Source: Rhabditoides inermis (Eukaryota; Nematoda; Chromadorea; Rhabditida; Rhabditidae). From it: a DNA stretch of 64,000 bases. The DNA is taken from the NCBI GenBank assembly GCA_963966185.1, contig CAWZYM010000363.1:241001-305000 (forward strand). Reading direction: 5' to 3'. A model generated the notes under the pieces. It did no database searches. It was not told the DNA's origin and was given only the letters and a program-made list of their open reading frames with translations. A program made the position numbers and the translations under genes. Below are positions 1-12,359 of this stretch, piece by piece. Positions within the stretch are counted from its first letter, which is position 1; each line of letters starts with the position of its first letter.

Positions 1-303
1 CACGCTCCACCTTCTTCCTCCTCTTCCTCTCCGCCTCCGCCTTCTCTTTCAATCCAATCAATACCCAATGGATCTACATTTCACCCCAGTATCCTCTACG
101 AATGCCTCACTGACCAATCCTATCCGCCCGTTCTACTCTTACAAGCACGAGGACCACCCTCTTCCTTCCCCCTCACCTTCTCCCTGTCCTTCCCCCCTTG
201 CTCCTCCTCCTCCTAGAACCCCTCCACCAGCAGTGCATCCCTCTCCCTTCACTATCATTTCATTCCTCGGACACGATACTCCCCCCCCCCCCCCCCCGCT
301 CAC
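1..303. repeat. pyrimidine-rich VPS54 intron sequence
   Basis: C/T-rich low-complexity sequence with a run of about 18 C at 281-298, immediately beyond the VPS54 donor at 303. I see no exon here; the next VPS54 exon is off the edge. Confidence 0.6.
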
Positions 304-602
304 CTTCTCCCTCATTCTCTCCCCCTGCTCCTCGGGGAACCCGTCCACCAGCAGCGGATCCCTCTCGCCCTCCGGCGGCTCGGTGAAGATGGCCGAGAAG
401 GTCGGGCCGTGCGAGGCGAGGAACGACGCGTCACAGAACACCTAGGGGGAAGAGCCGATCAGAATCGGAACACTTACTTTGAATCAAGACATGGCCATGT
501 AAATGTAATCTACTGCGAGTTCCTGGATTAACAAAATGGCGCGCAATCTATATGGAAATAACTGTTAATTAATCAGAACCAGCGTCACGCAATATATATT
601 AC

Positions 603-653
<51 letters not shown>

Positions 654-3600
654 TATATGGAATTATTTATTACTTGGAAATAAGATTTTGATAGATAAAT
701 CAACAGGAGTGGCATTGACAAACGGCCTGGGACCGTGACAATGACGACGGATAGAAACATACATTGTGTGTAACACAAACGCACTAATACTTTATCACCC
801 CATCGAGTTCCCATCCACATCGACCCTAGTGTGAAGTCATAAGTCATAACCATATCCATACACAACGTTTCTTAATTGCACACATATCTCATACCATGGA
901 ACACGTACAGTAACACTCATTCACACACACATGTGGCATCATCAGCGCCACCCCAACTACTCACTCCCTCACTACTATCACATAAGGCGTGTTCCACAAA
1001 CGTACCAGATCTCTTCCTCTCTCACCTTCCCCACTTCTCCATTAAATTGATTGCTTCGGGATATTTTTAATGTGATTGTGATTTGTGGGACACAATTTTT
1101 TTCTCTAATAAACTCATTCATTCATAAGCTCCCGTACAACCGCACCTCACCTTCTTTCCCAATCACCAATCCTATGCTCTACCAACTCCTGCAGTCCTTC
1201 TCACCTGTGGCAGATCGTCTGCATCCCCTCCTCCTCCTCCTCCCGCCCCCGCCCCAGCCACTCCCATCGCGGTGCCCTTGCGCAGAGCAGCTTTCGCCGC
1301 CGCGTACTTCTTGTACGTCTGAAAACAGAGGTCGGCTAGTCGTTTCGGATGCAAAACCCCTTTTTTATGTGTTTTCCGCGAAGTGGAACCCTTTTCGGAA
1401 AGTTTGAAAATGTAACGACGATCCTAGGTCTATCTGAAAACAGTGAGGAATTGACAAGGCAGAGAGAGTAGTTCACAAATAAATGTGAGGTCATGTCGCT
1501 TGATTGTGCAAAAACAATTGTTGTATTATTGATGGCTTGATGTACCAAATTACACTTCTTATACGTCAACATGTGTATACCAATATTGTACCCTTTTTGT
1601 ACGTCTGCAAGTCTTTGATGCATGAAACACCTCGATACGTTTATTTTTACGTCTGAAATGAGAGAAAACGAGAGTTTATATATACATAATGCAAGTATGC
1701 ACGTCTGAAAACGATCAATACAGTAATCGTATCCATTACTTTTTGAAGAATAAAGTGTTATGGGAAGCATAAGTTTCACAGACAACTGATACACAGCACA
1801 GCGAACATATGGCAATTGACTTGTCTGGTGATTGTCGTATACTTCACATACCAGAAAAATACGAATCGAATCAAAAATACGCACTTCTTATACAAAACTA
1901 GTTATTCAATGCTACTGCACAACAAACCTACTCGCTTACAAGTTACATGATCCTCTCGCGCGTAATCTATCTCAATTCCCGGGCGGACACGCGTTTTACA
2001 CTGGTCACCACTTGATCTCACCGCGTATCTTCTCCCTCTCAAGAGACAACAACAACAATCCAAGCAGAAGTGATCCGGAGTATCCCCGTCTCTCCGCTAT
2101 CCGCAATCAACAATCAACAATCACTACGCACACACCCTCACTCTTCTCACTATCCACTGATACTACGAGCGGTTGGCCGCTGGCCTGCTGGCTGCAATCT
2201 GCAATGCGAAAGCACAAGCCATTTCCGCGACAAGAGTCTTTCGAGTCCGCCTCGTCCGATCAACGTCCTCTCATATGCTCCGCGCCAGCTTCCAGGTAGT
2301 TACCTTTTTATAATTTATAATATATGTTCTGAATAACTAGAAGAAGAAGAAAGTTGATACCCAGTGTCCTAAAGCCAAGCTTTGTGAATGTCATCTCGCC
2401 TCAAGTCCTCAACTACTTTTTTAACCCATTCTCTCCCTCTCTGATCGATCAACCTCTGCACATCTCACGCTTTCCATTGTCTAGACGCATGAATATTCAC
2501 TCCTCTTCTCAGTATTTTGTACATTATCGATGTGGCTAGACGTTCCATTACCCCAGTATGGAATCGACTTTCGCGACAGGCAAAGGCACAGGTCAGGAAA
2601 ACTCTCAATCAACACTTGAAAATTTCAATGCTCATGTATATAATCAAAACTGTAATGATTTGAGCTTGTCTACGACTATCAAACACAAAAACACCCCGCA
2701 TCTTTACGTTTCATCTCAAGATAATACATTTCAAAATATTGAGTCAAGACAATAGATGTCCGAGCTTCCGATTCCGATCATGACAAAGAAAATCTTTTAC
2801 AAAAACAAATCAGTGAGCCGACTTGAACCCCTTTCAGATCCAACTCGACAGCTGCCTCGTCGCACAACTCGATCGCCTCGCACCACTCCAACTCCCCGCC
2901 ATATCCTATTCGGCCGCGCGTCATCCCCACACGCACCACCTCCTTCTCCTCTCCGGGACACTACCTCTTCCAGGTAATGAGAGGTGCAACGACATCAATG
3001 ACGCGTTCGAGAGTGAGCAAAGAGATGAATGAGGATCAAACGGCGTCGACTCCTGTCATCTGACCGGTTGAGCCACCACCAACCCGGTGTCATCCTCAGA
3101 GATGAAGCTGGTGGCTAGTTTCAATAAAGAATAGTCAGAATCTGCGAGTGCGCCCTTGACCAGGCGCCTAGCAGCCGCCCCCCCCCCCCCCTCTCTCTCT
3201 CTTATAGTACCCTCTCCGCGGGACTCGCTCTCGCACACTTTCTGGCTGCGACTTCATCACAGACAGGCTTTACTGAAGAATTGACCAGAAACACAACATA
3301 CAACATGTCGACGACAGAGATAGAGAGAGAGAAAGAGAGAGAGAGAGAGAGCGAGATCATGCCAACCCATCACTATATCACTACCAGACCGATCGTCCCT
3401 CGTCGATCCGGGTGGAGCGGCCGCCCTCGCCGCCCCCGCAGCTCACGCGCTCATCGTCCGCGTCGGCGCGCTCGAGGCGGAGGTGACACCTTCCACTCCA
3501 CCTTCTCGTGGACGTTATAGCCTGCGCCAGAGCGATAGTTTTCGTTGCTACCTCGCTTGCAGTTCGAAACACGGTGCCATAACCGTCTGCCTCTCTTGTT

Positions 3601-6600
3601 TTGCGCGCTATTGCCGAGAGCTGACACTTCGTCTTCCTCTGATCTACCCCACGGCGCGCAACTTATTGCGAGAATAGAACTATAGATAACGCTACCCCAA
3701 CTTTTTGACACATTTTGTCGTGTTTCCGAGGACATTATCATTCATCCAAACTATGACGATGATATGATATTATGATATTATCATCATTGTTCAGCCCGTC
3801 CGTTCGCTCCATCAACTCGACGCGGGTCAAGAACACGGTCAAGACCGCCATCGGAACGGTCAACGACATTGTGTGAGTTTTTTTCTTTGGTGATCTTTGA
3901 TGTGGCATGGGGATCAACTTCAATTTTTCAATTCATTTTCATTCAATCAGTCTCTAGTGAACAGTCAATATAGATTTAATCACTGATTCAATTACAAGTT
4001 TCTAAAAGATACCCCTATCAACCTAGTGTAACAGTAGCGCGTAAGTGCTCTCAGCGCTCGCAAATTATTGCATATTGCAAACAACCGCGTCACACAAAAA
4101 CACGGAACATCTCAATTGACATATTGGCGGGACACGTATATAGTATTTCGTAATCTCCCTCCACTCACCTTGGCGGTTCCCTTCATGTATGTCATAAAGT
4201 GGCTGACGTCGACGGGGGGCAAGGAGGTGGAGGGGGGAGGCGCGCCGGCCGCCGGAACCACGAAACCGTCGCCCCAGTGGCGGGTGAAGAACGTCGACAC
4301 CTAAGCAGAGGGTTTAGAGATCTTTTTTTCAATATTCACGTTACGGTTTGAAATCCGCTGGGGAAATACAGTTTAGCGATCGAGGTTAGTGGTGAGTGGT
4401 GAATGATGATTCTCGATCCATTCTTAGAGAGTCCCACATATCCTCTTTCTAACGCTCACCTCATTTTTCGACCGACCCGGATCGGAGAGCACGGAAGAGA
4501 GGTTCTGGGTGAAGCTGAAAATTACGATATTACAAACAACAGACAAACGTCTTGCTGTACTGTATAAGTCTACTACTTCCATTACTTCCAAATTTGAAAT
4601 ATGTAATGAAACATATTTTGTGATTGCGAAACAAACTCACGAAATCATTTTTTTCCCGCCAGTACATTGTAGTTTAAAGTACAAGTACAACAACACATAC
4701 TTACCCGCTAGCTACCGTACAACCACTTAAAGATCTTGATTTATACGTGTTACACACGAATAGTCTATACAGTCCAATCGCTATCTGGACATCTGTTTTC
4801 TTTCTCAAATCAACAAGTCACTTTCCTTTATAGACCGCATAGTGAATTATCAATAGTCTCAACTCTCTCAACAATTTGCGTCACGATATCACACTATCAA
4901 GAGCGAATCCTACAAGTACAATCAAATTGTGACGTCCTCAACAGTCATAAATCAAGTGGTCAACATTCAACATTTGGATAAAACAGTCTCTGTCCTATTG
5001 GATAAAACAGTCACAGATTTCTCTCATTTTTTTCTTCTCAAACACTACACACAGTGAGATTATAGGTTAAACAAAGCCAGTGCGGAATCGCATCATCTCT
5101 GATGATCATTTTTATGTTTCCCGCCTTCTCTCATCACTGCTCTCTCCACGCGCGGCGCTCTCTCGCCGGCTACTCTCGAATTGAAACGGCCGAAATCACT
5201 GATGACCTTGTGGTCAATTTACTTGTGCGCCGGCACCAGTCCGTCTTTTCACCCCTTTCCTGTGCCCCTCTTGTCAATTATATCAGACAATGCCGTCGAT
5301 CAGCTCCTTTTCCTCTCCCATCTCTCCAACTCCAAACAGCACTACTTAGTATGTCATTCAGTGCAAACCATTTTTCTGACCCGCCTTCTCCAAAATTCTC
5401 AAACCGGCCGGTATAAACCACTGACGCACACACAACCGTATCTTACTGACATGGTTGATATGTTAACGTTAATCAGTCACGCTGCACTTCTATACATTCT
5501 CCTTGCCTCTCTCACAGTGTATTCCTTTTTTTCTCGCTCGCTCTCGCCCGACCGTCGCGCTGGCCACTTGACTATGTGCCATAAACATCATCACCCAATC
5601 AGCCGGGGCGACCCTCCACCTCTCTCTCTACTCTCTACTGTCAAGAGACAGCGAAACTCGTTTTATCAATCAGAATCAGTCAAATAATAGGAGCGTCGAC
5701 CGGCGGGGACGACTCTCGCAATGTTACATTGTTGTAGTGTCTCCTCCTCCTTCCCCTTTCCTCTCTCGCTACCGTGTCGCTCATCGCACTCTCAACGCAG
5801 CCAAATACTCGACTTGCCATTCACTTGGTATTTACGAAAGGACACCGGCTCTAACTAGTCATCAGCGTTGCGTCGAGTCGTGTCGGTTGATGGATTGACA
5901 CATGTCTGCACCGTCCAACTCATCCTCCTATTTGCTGATCCCGAGTGTTGCAGGATGGGTCGAGTGTCGGACGTGGGTCATGAGCCCGAGAAGAAGCACT
6001 CTTGCACCGACGCCATGTTCGGAGAAAAGGTGAGACATGACTCTGCTTTGGGTGTAGTGTGGAAATTCAGAAGATTCATTGACTTGACCTCTGACCTCTG
6101 TCCTTTCTAGGCGCGCAAATGGGGTTTCGCCTTCATCGTCGCCTTCCTCGCCGTACTTACCATCAAGGACGTCATCGAGCTGGTGAGTGTCGTAGCCACC
6201 GTTAGTTGCAGCGTATCCACAATATCTTCTCGCCAGACGCGAGGTGTCATCATTCACATCTATTGTTTACTTACACCCTACTGGCAATATTCGTGGGAAC
6301 TAGAGTGCTGAGAGTAATGATCAACTGTAACGCTGTTTCAGTGCATCGAGTACTCGGGCGACCCGAAGCAGTCCGACATGAACATCGTCTTCAACGACTC
6401 CATGACCATGCCCAACGTCACGTTCTGCATGTCCAAGAAGCAGGCGTGGTCGCACTTCAAGCTCAACGCCTCCGAGCCCACCACCGAGTGGGACGCCATC
6501 GTCGACGTGAGTGCAATCAATCAATCAATCGTTTATTCGGAATCGTTATATCTGAATCTGAATATGGCAACCTAAGATGCTAGATACATGGGCTATCGCC

Positions 6601-9600
6601 GTACAGTGCACGTTTATTGTTATTCCAAGCATTCACGTGAATTATGCGATAGTCTGTAATCTGTGTGCAATGGTAGGAAGATATAAGGTAATTGTTATGA
6701 TCTTGATCGCCCTACCAAACACAACTGAAACAAATAGTCCAGTGTCCACAACTCATTTCTGTTTTTTTGGCAATATCGTTCAAGCCTTCCATACAATTCG
6801 AGAAACCACTTGACAAGCAATTCTTTTTTCGAATCGTGAACAACTCGACGATCCTACTGCTACAATTGAAATCGCATCATTCCCGTCCCATCAACCCCGT
6901 TCGTCCGTGGCAAAAAGACGATTGTCGGTCGTCGGTCATTCCATTCGGCTGCGGTGAAATCAATTGGAACGGGGCGAACGCAGCTCTCCAAGGCCCAATG
7001 CCACATGATTAGCTCAATACTCCCGAATTCAGCGCGCACTTGAACTGATTCTGATTGCGTCTGCACAAATCACACATTGCCCTACAACATTCTCCAATTC
7101 GCCAAATCTCTCACAGCGCATCAATCAATCTCTCGCCTAGCATTTTTCACCGTCGGTCAGAGAGCAAGATACTTTGATTGTGATGCGCTGCGCCACCGTC
7201 TACCAAACAATACAACAGATATACAACACGGCAGCCGACGTCCATCCTTTGATAATCAAATCAAATCACATTACCCATACAGTCACGTTACTCAGTGGGT
7301 GTGTGCGTCAGTCAGTCAACAGTTAGACGACACTAGCTAGCCCCACACATTCACAGACACTACCAAAACACGCTGGATGAACGCGACAAAAATCGACAGT
7401 AGTCGATATCGAGAGCCGACAATGACCGACAGAGAACAAGGAACAACATCCCCGTTTGCAGGAGCACCTGGCCAACATGACGGCTCACGACGAGTTCCTC
7501 TCCAAGCCGTGGGACTTCCGCATGGTCATGGAGGCGTACGACATGATCGCCACGTACAACAGGTACGGAATGTGTTGAGACTACCGACTAGCTGACTGAG
7601 CGACAACACGACAAACGTGAACACGAAACATGTAATGAATATTTCAGTTTGGAGCGTGAGACGGACGCGCACGGATCTGCCCGTACCATCAATCTGTTCC
7701 GCGTCTCGCCGCGCCTCGCCGGAAAGAGGAAGCTGTTCCGCAAGTGGCTCGACGTGCTCGACGAGCGCAACGTCACGTTCGCCGAGTTCACGCAGAAGAC
7801 CGGAGTCGAGGTGATGCGCCGCTCAATGCAGCGTTTCCAGGTCGGTCACAATCACAGAGACGTCTTTCCAACACAAGGATTTTAGCGTACCACTTTCGAC
7901 GAGGACCTCGTCATCAAGACCAAGCTGCGAGTGTCGTGGATCTCGCAGATGCAGCTCTGTTTCCAGCCCGAGTTCGATGAGGATAACTTCAAGGTAGTAT
8001 TTTCATTGAAACTCAGAGAGCATTCAGCCATATATTACATACGACAAAATTTCCACATAAACTAAAATCTATGAAACATAATTTTAACTTTACAATATAT
8101 TTCAGTCGATCGAGGACCAGGGCAATTTCTTCACGATGATGCTCTCGCACAACGCCGACAACCTCAACGGCGAGTCGCTCGAGTGCATGTCGGTCGATTT
8201 CCACGGCCGCCCGTCGTCGCTCAACCGCTTCATGGAGGGCAAGGGCCGCGCGCGCGACGGATTCACGTTCGAGCTGTGCGCGGGACAGCGGCACGAGGTG
8301 ACGGTCGAGGTGCGCGCCCTGTATCAGATGCTCGAGAACGACGACGAGGGCACGCGGTGCCGGGAGGTGGAGGACGGCGAGGACAGCGAGTTCGACTGCC
8401 GCTCGCGCTGCCGCATGGACATGATCCGCGACATGTGCAAGTGCACGGCGCTCTCCCTCTCCTACCTCGCCAAGGACGACCTCGACCAGTTCCCGCTGTG
8501 CGACTACACCAAATGCGAGATCGAGTGAGTCGATGTAAGGCGAAGGGAGATGATGCATAACCCGTGTTTCAGTGTGCAAAAGGGCAACTACTCGGACAAG
8601 GACTGCTCGGACAAGTGCTTCCGCGACTGCACGCAGATCCGCTACGAGATCGATCACGCGCTGCAGGGCAGAATGGTCCGTCCTGGTAAGTGCTAACTGC
8701 TGATTAACTGCTATTGCATTTCTATGTGAGAAGAACTTCTGATTATCGCAATGAAGTGTAGACATATCAACATCGACATCGATAAGGGGATTGAGGGGAT
8801 CAGCAAACGCGAGTTGCATCAGACTGAGTCTGATTCACTTGCAGACCTGACTCTCATCAACCTCAACTGGGGCTCGTTCGAGTACCTGACGATGGAGCAG
8901 GAGTGGGTGTGGTCCATCCCCACCTTCATCGCCGCGCTCGGAGGATCCATCGGAATGTGGCTCGGACTCTCCATCCTCTCCCTCATTCAGGTGCGCACAA
9001 CGTGGATGCGCTAATCCATTGACGTTGCAGGGAGGAACCTACCTCTACAACTACCTATCCAAGAACGTCATCAAGAAGCGTCTGTTGAAGATGGACGTGG
9101 AGAACGAGGCGGGCAAGCGCCGCGACAGCAGAGTAAGGCGGCCGCGCAGCGAACAAACAACAAACACTCTTCAGTCTACTCTATTTCAAAATTTCATACT
9201 ATAGCTTAGTTCTTCTTCTTTCCTCTCTTTACTTTCTATCGCTCGAGTTTTCATTTTTTTTTTCTCGTAGACGAGTGATGTGTGTTTAGCTGTCGGATAT
9301 GCAAATGGAGACGTCTCGCAAGACGTCGTCTGCCATCATCGCCGCCAACCCGTTCGCCAATCCGTACGTCGACGAGCCGGCGGTTCCGGCCAAGTCGTCT
9401 CGCAAGTCCTCCCTGGTACATAGACACCGTCCGTCCGCCTGTCTGTCCATGTGCGACACGACAACAACGCTTGGGGCTTCGGCGGTGCACGAAAACACTA
9501 ACCACTCTAATCGTCTTTGGTGTGCTAACGCGTACGTGCTTTGCTTACGAAACACATGGGCGGTGAATGTAGTGGGTAGTGGCGTAGTGGGTTACGGTAA

Positions 9601-11407
9601 CGCCTCGACCGCGTTTGAGAACATTGATCATTGAGCGTTTTCAGAACTCCACCGGAGCTCCGCAAAGCTTCAGCATGAACCCCAACGGAAACACCAAGAT
9701 TCAGGTCGACTGAACAACTTGAACCCGGCGTTTCTCATTGTTTCTTCTCCCCTCCCGCCTTACGTATCCTTACCGCACCAACTCAAGTATGTGATCATAA
9801 TCAGCTCTGGATAGTGATACTGCGATAGTGATAATAACCCCGATGCCTTCGAATCATACATTACACGTGTACACCTATGCCCGATGCCCTGCGTCCCTCG
9901 ATCCCCGGTGCAGCGCAGTCGTTCACCCCACTCATCACTCATAATAACTATTTCGAATAAAGTATTGGTATTTGTCGATGGTTAGTGGTGTGAAACAATG
10001 ACAGTGTTTCAATAGAGAACATATTTTAATGGTTTGAAGTTTAAAATAGTGATAGGTGAAAATAGTGATGCTACGATATCACGGTTCGGATAGTTGCACA
10101 GCGCGCCCACAGAGAGAGCGGCGCGTGCACAGGCCGCGCCGCGAGTGAATTGGCGCGTAGCGATTTCAGTCGAGAAATTATTGCGCTCTAGCGCTTGCTG
10201 GTGATTTCGCACGTCGCGTGTTCGCGGATCGACTGTGCAACTATCCGGGCCGTGCGATAGGCACAAGCCGGGAGCTGGGAGAAAAAGCACCAACAATGAA
10301 AGCATGAAGCCGACCGACCTGTTGATGGTGAACGCGCCGCCGGCGTCGCCGGCGCACACAGACGCCTTCGGCTTAGGAGCGGCCGCGTCAACTGAAAGTG
10401 TGAACAATGGCAATGAATCGGAAAATAGAAATGAAAATTATTTTAAAACTTTCCAACACACGGTGAAGGGTGAACATGTACACGGAACAGTGGTTAGCTC
10501 TTTCGAAACTGCTTACTGCTTTTGCTTTCAACGCGAAATCAAATACTGTGTCTACCTGTTTCGAAAAGTATGCTCACACCTTCAGAAAGAGTGTACGCGG
10601 ACAGGGCAGGACACGACATAGTTAAACGAGCAAGATATTCCAAGAGTATCGAGCCATTTCAAAGGTATCGTGTACCAGCATGGAACTTTCAAATGTGCGC
10701 AGTCAAGACAAAAGCGAATAGGTGACTAATACCATAGTTTAAATGATAAAAAATGTATCGCGTACCAACGTGGAACTTTCTAATGTGCGCAGTCAAGACA
10801 AAAGCGAATAGGTGACAAATACCATAGTCTAAATAATAAAAAATGTATCGCGTACCAGTGTGGAACTTCCTGATGTGCGCCTCGTAGTCGACGTCCGAGA
10901 CGCCTTCCAGAGGGAGCGACAGGCACACGCCGTTCTTGCCGTACCTGCAAGAGAATACATGTTTACATTTACATACTCAGTCCCATGAAGTTCTGTATGT
11001 GCCGCATAATGTACGTTTCCGATGGAAAATACATTTCCGTCAGACAAATTCTGGCAATCAGTGTAGACTGCGTCAAGCAATGAAGGGAGAAAAAAATGTA
11101 TACTCGAAATATCCACCCGATTGGTTAAATATCCACCTAATACGTTTCGAGTACACAAAGGAAAATTGTAGAAATAAAACATTTCAATATGCTACGAGGT
11201 ACGTTTTCGGCAATGAAGCAATAACGTAAATGATAATAACATTCGTAGAGCTGCCGCAACGAAAAATGTGGCGTGAATGAGGCACATTGCAGCAAAACAC
11301 AGAACACAGACTGACCTGCACACGAAGCTGCCGCCCTCCTTGGTGGAGTGTGAGTGGCGAAGGTGGCGGCCCAGCTCCGAGTGGTCGAAAAACGTCACCT
11401 GTTAAGA

Positions 11408-11443
<36 letters not shown>

Positions 11444-11744
11444 AATTACATAACAACTGTGCAAAAAACAAAAGGTTTCACTACATGCCAGATTTTTCAT
11501 TCTGCGCTGTATGAGAAACAGAAGCAGAACATCGAACACGAACAACGAGTGCAGCTGTGCTGGTAGATGAACTCATAGCTTAGCAAGTGGATAGCATAAC
11601 ATAGATACACCAGATACATGGCAGAAGTGCGCCGGCAGCTGAACTGACCGTGGGCTCGCACAGCTCGCAGTCTCTGGGGTAGCCGGGCTCGCTGACCGGG
11701 ACCACGCCGCCCGGTCGGTTCGAGAACGACGACACAGAGTGCAT
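304..11744 (-). CDS. vps-54: VPS54, GARP/EARP vesicle-tethering subunit (N-terminal part; continues off the left edge)
   Basis: Multi-exon minus-strand gene. Exons, 5' to 3': 11744(ATG; acceptor at 11765)-11649, 11398-11316, 10944-10856, 10391-10319, 4514-4460, 4300-4169, 1318-1205, 441-304. All have GT/AG borders and every junction keeps frame. The first three exons encode a Cys/His finger (DCELC, HLRHSHS, GGSFVCR, GKNGVC, DVDYEAH), which from memory occurs at the N terminus of invertebrate VPS54. The next exons give FTINSFTQNL-SSVLSDPGRSK and FFTRHWGDGFV, matching the conserved VPS54 block around NLPxxLNDPxxxK and FFTKTWG. The last visible exons (DDLPQVFCDASF, GPTFSAIF) match the DLxxVPKIFMxPxFxLxxxxTFN block. 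The family acts in endosome-to-Golgi retrograde tethering. The C-terminal majority is outside the window. One intron (10318-4515) and the next-but-one (4168-1319) host another gene on the opposite strand. The acceptor just upstream of the ATG may be a spliced-leader site (inference). Confidence 0.85.
602..646. repeat. (TA)n microsatellite
   Basis: About 45 bp of near-perfect TA dinucleotide inside the VPS54 intron between the exons at 441 and 1205. The rest of this intron holds nothing I can identify. Confidence 0.9.
2204..9713 (+). CDS. DEG/ENaC (degenerin/epithelial sodium channel family) cation channel, complete 16-exon model
   Basis: Exons: 2204-2295, 2838-2973, 3388-3482, 3795-3872, 5954-6029, 6111-6182, 6342-6506, 7462-7562, 7648-7840, 7886-7993, 8106-8524, 8573-8685, 8845-8990, 9031-9132, 9290-9415, 9645-9713. 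They sum to 2091 nt (696 aa), with consistent phase at every junction. The N terminus is a Ser/Pro/Arg-rich cytosolic tail (exons 1-4). TM1 is in exon 6 (WGFAFIVAFLAVLTI), followed by the post-TM1 motif MPNVTFC. The extracellular Cys-rich domain fills exons 7-12 (DCRSRCR, DMCKC, CFRDC). TM2 in exon 13 has the family signature FIAALGGSIGMWLGLSILSL, including the G-x-S selectivity-filter pattern (GLS). The cytosolic tail ends QVD-stop. The family forms trimeric amiloride-sensitive Na+ channels gated by force, acid or peptide; this subtype's gating is unknown. The start is the only ATG that opens exon 1 in phase, but a further upstream exon cannot be excluded. Exons 1-4 are less certain than 5-16. 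Confidence 0.88.
3524..3665. repeat. dispersed repeat, copy 1 (related to 18070-18210 and 24025-24095)
   Basis: Shares a core running from CAGAGCGATAG through TTGCAGTTCGAAA and GCGCGCTAT to GCCGAGAGCTGA with the copies at about 18070-18210 and 24025-24095. It lies in a DEG/ENaC intron. No coding capacity is seen; the family is probably a short non-autonomous element. Confidence 0.6.
9956..9961 (+). other. polyadenylation signal AATAAA of the DEG/ENaC gene
   Basis: AATAAA lies 243 bp after the channel stop codon, the first canonical signal downstream. It implies a 3' UTR of roughly 260 nt that still lies inside the VPS54 intron on the other strand. Confidence 0.55.
10080..10250. repeat. dispersed repeat shared with 62530-62620
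   Basis: The stretch GGATAGTTGC ... GGCGCGTAGCGATTTCAGTCGAGAAAT recurs at about 62535-62610 with small changes (GCGCGTAGCGATGTCAGTCGAGAAATCATGCGCGC). It sits between the channel 3' end and a VPS54 exon here, and upstream of a RING gene there. Its nature is unknown. Confidence 0.5.
10664..10862 (-). repeat. 90-bp tandem triplication of a VPS54 exon end plus its splice donor
   Basis: Copies begin at 10665, 10755 and 10845 (exact 90-bp period). On the minus strand each copy carries the last codons of the exon (HIRKFH) followed by a donor GTACxCGATAC. Ninety bases is 30 codons; the reading frame is open through the two extra copies, and each donor leaves the same phase (one base). The normal exon end is at 10856. 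The extra copies lie downstream in the intron and could be used as alternative, frame-preserving donors. Confidence 0.8.
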
Positions 11745-11764
11745 CACAACAGCATGCCCCGAGT

Positions 11765-12359
11765 CTGAAACGGTGTGTAGTGTTTCGGATAAGTTGACGC
11801 GATGGAAATATGTTGAACGATTAACTTGTATGGGGCAATTCCATCAACACTTCACGCCGCGGTGTTTTATGAACAAAGGAGCATAGTCGGCACATGCAAT
11901 CGAGCATCGATTCAGTGTGGGAGAACAGCAAATTTCAGGATTCGATGAAGGCGCGATATGGAATAGGGGAACACACAAATAGACGCGACGAGGACGATTC
12001 TTGCGAAATTGAGGATCTATCGATGTCGTGCGGGATGAATGATACAATTTGAGGTAGTTAACAACAGTGTAGCCATAACGTGTGTGTATTACAAAACACT
12101 ATGTATTCTCAATGAAACGTACAATAAACACATGAAACGTAGAACAAATGCCAGCTGTTTGTCGCCAGCCGCGCGAAAGCACGTCGATTGCGCACGCGCG
12201 TCACAATGCACGTGAAAGTGGACGCTCCGTCTAGTAACGGGTGCCGCCTTCGATTGCCACCGCTGTTTCGCTGAACTTCGACCTTGCCGACCGTATTTGT
12301 CCCCAGATTCGCCGTTTCGTTCTAGTTTTCGTGTATAACACTGTATGCATCGTTCAGAA
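11765..12359. promoter_or_regulatory. divergent 5' region between VPS54 and the PDZ gene
   Basis: About 600 bp separate the two start codons, which point away from each other. It contains a CpG-rich patch at 12160-12250 (GCGCACGCGCGTCACAATGCACGTG). TTTCAG at 11765 (minus strand) and TTCAG at 12355-12359 lie just upstream of the two ATGs and look like leader trans-splice or first-intron acceptors. A shared bidirectional promoter is inferred from the arrangement, not shown. Confidence 0.5.

Noticed and set aside
2838..2973. Minus-strand exon reading VVRVGMTRGRIGYGGELEW
   Set aside because: The plus strand has proper acceptor and donor sites here, and the frame joins the DEG/ENaC exons; VPS54 homology also joins its exons at 4169 and 1318 directly.
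3060..3163. Minus-strand peptide ALADSDYSLLKLATSF ending in a stop
   Set aside because: It looks somewhat protein-like but has no convincing acceptor (poly-G run upstream) and no place in either interleaved gene. Left unannotated.
8013..8819. 268-aa minus-strand ORF opposite the DEG/ENaC exons
   Set aside because: Antisense shadow of high-GC3 coding exons; His/Val/Ala-rich with no domain.
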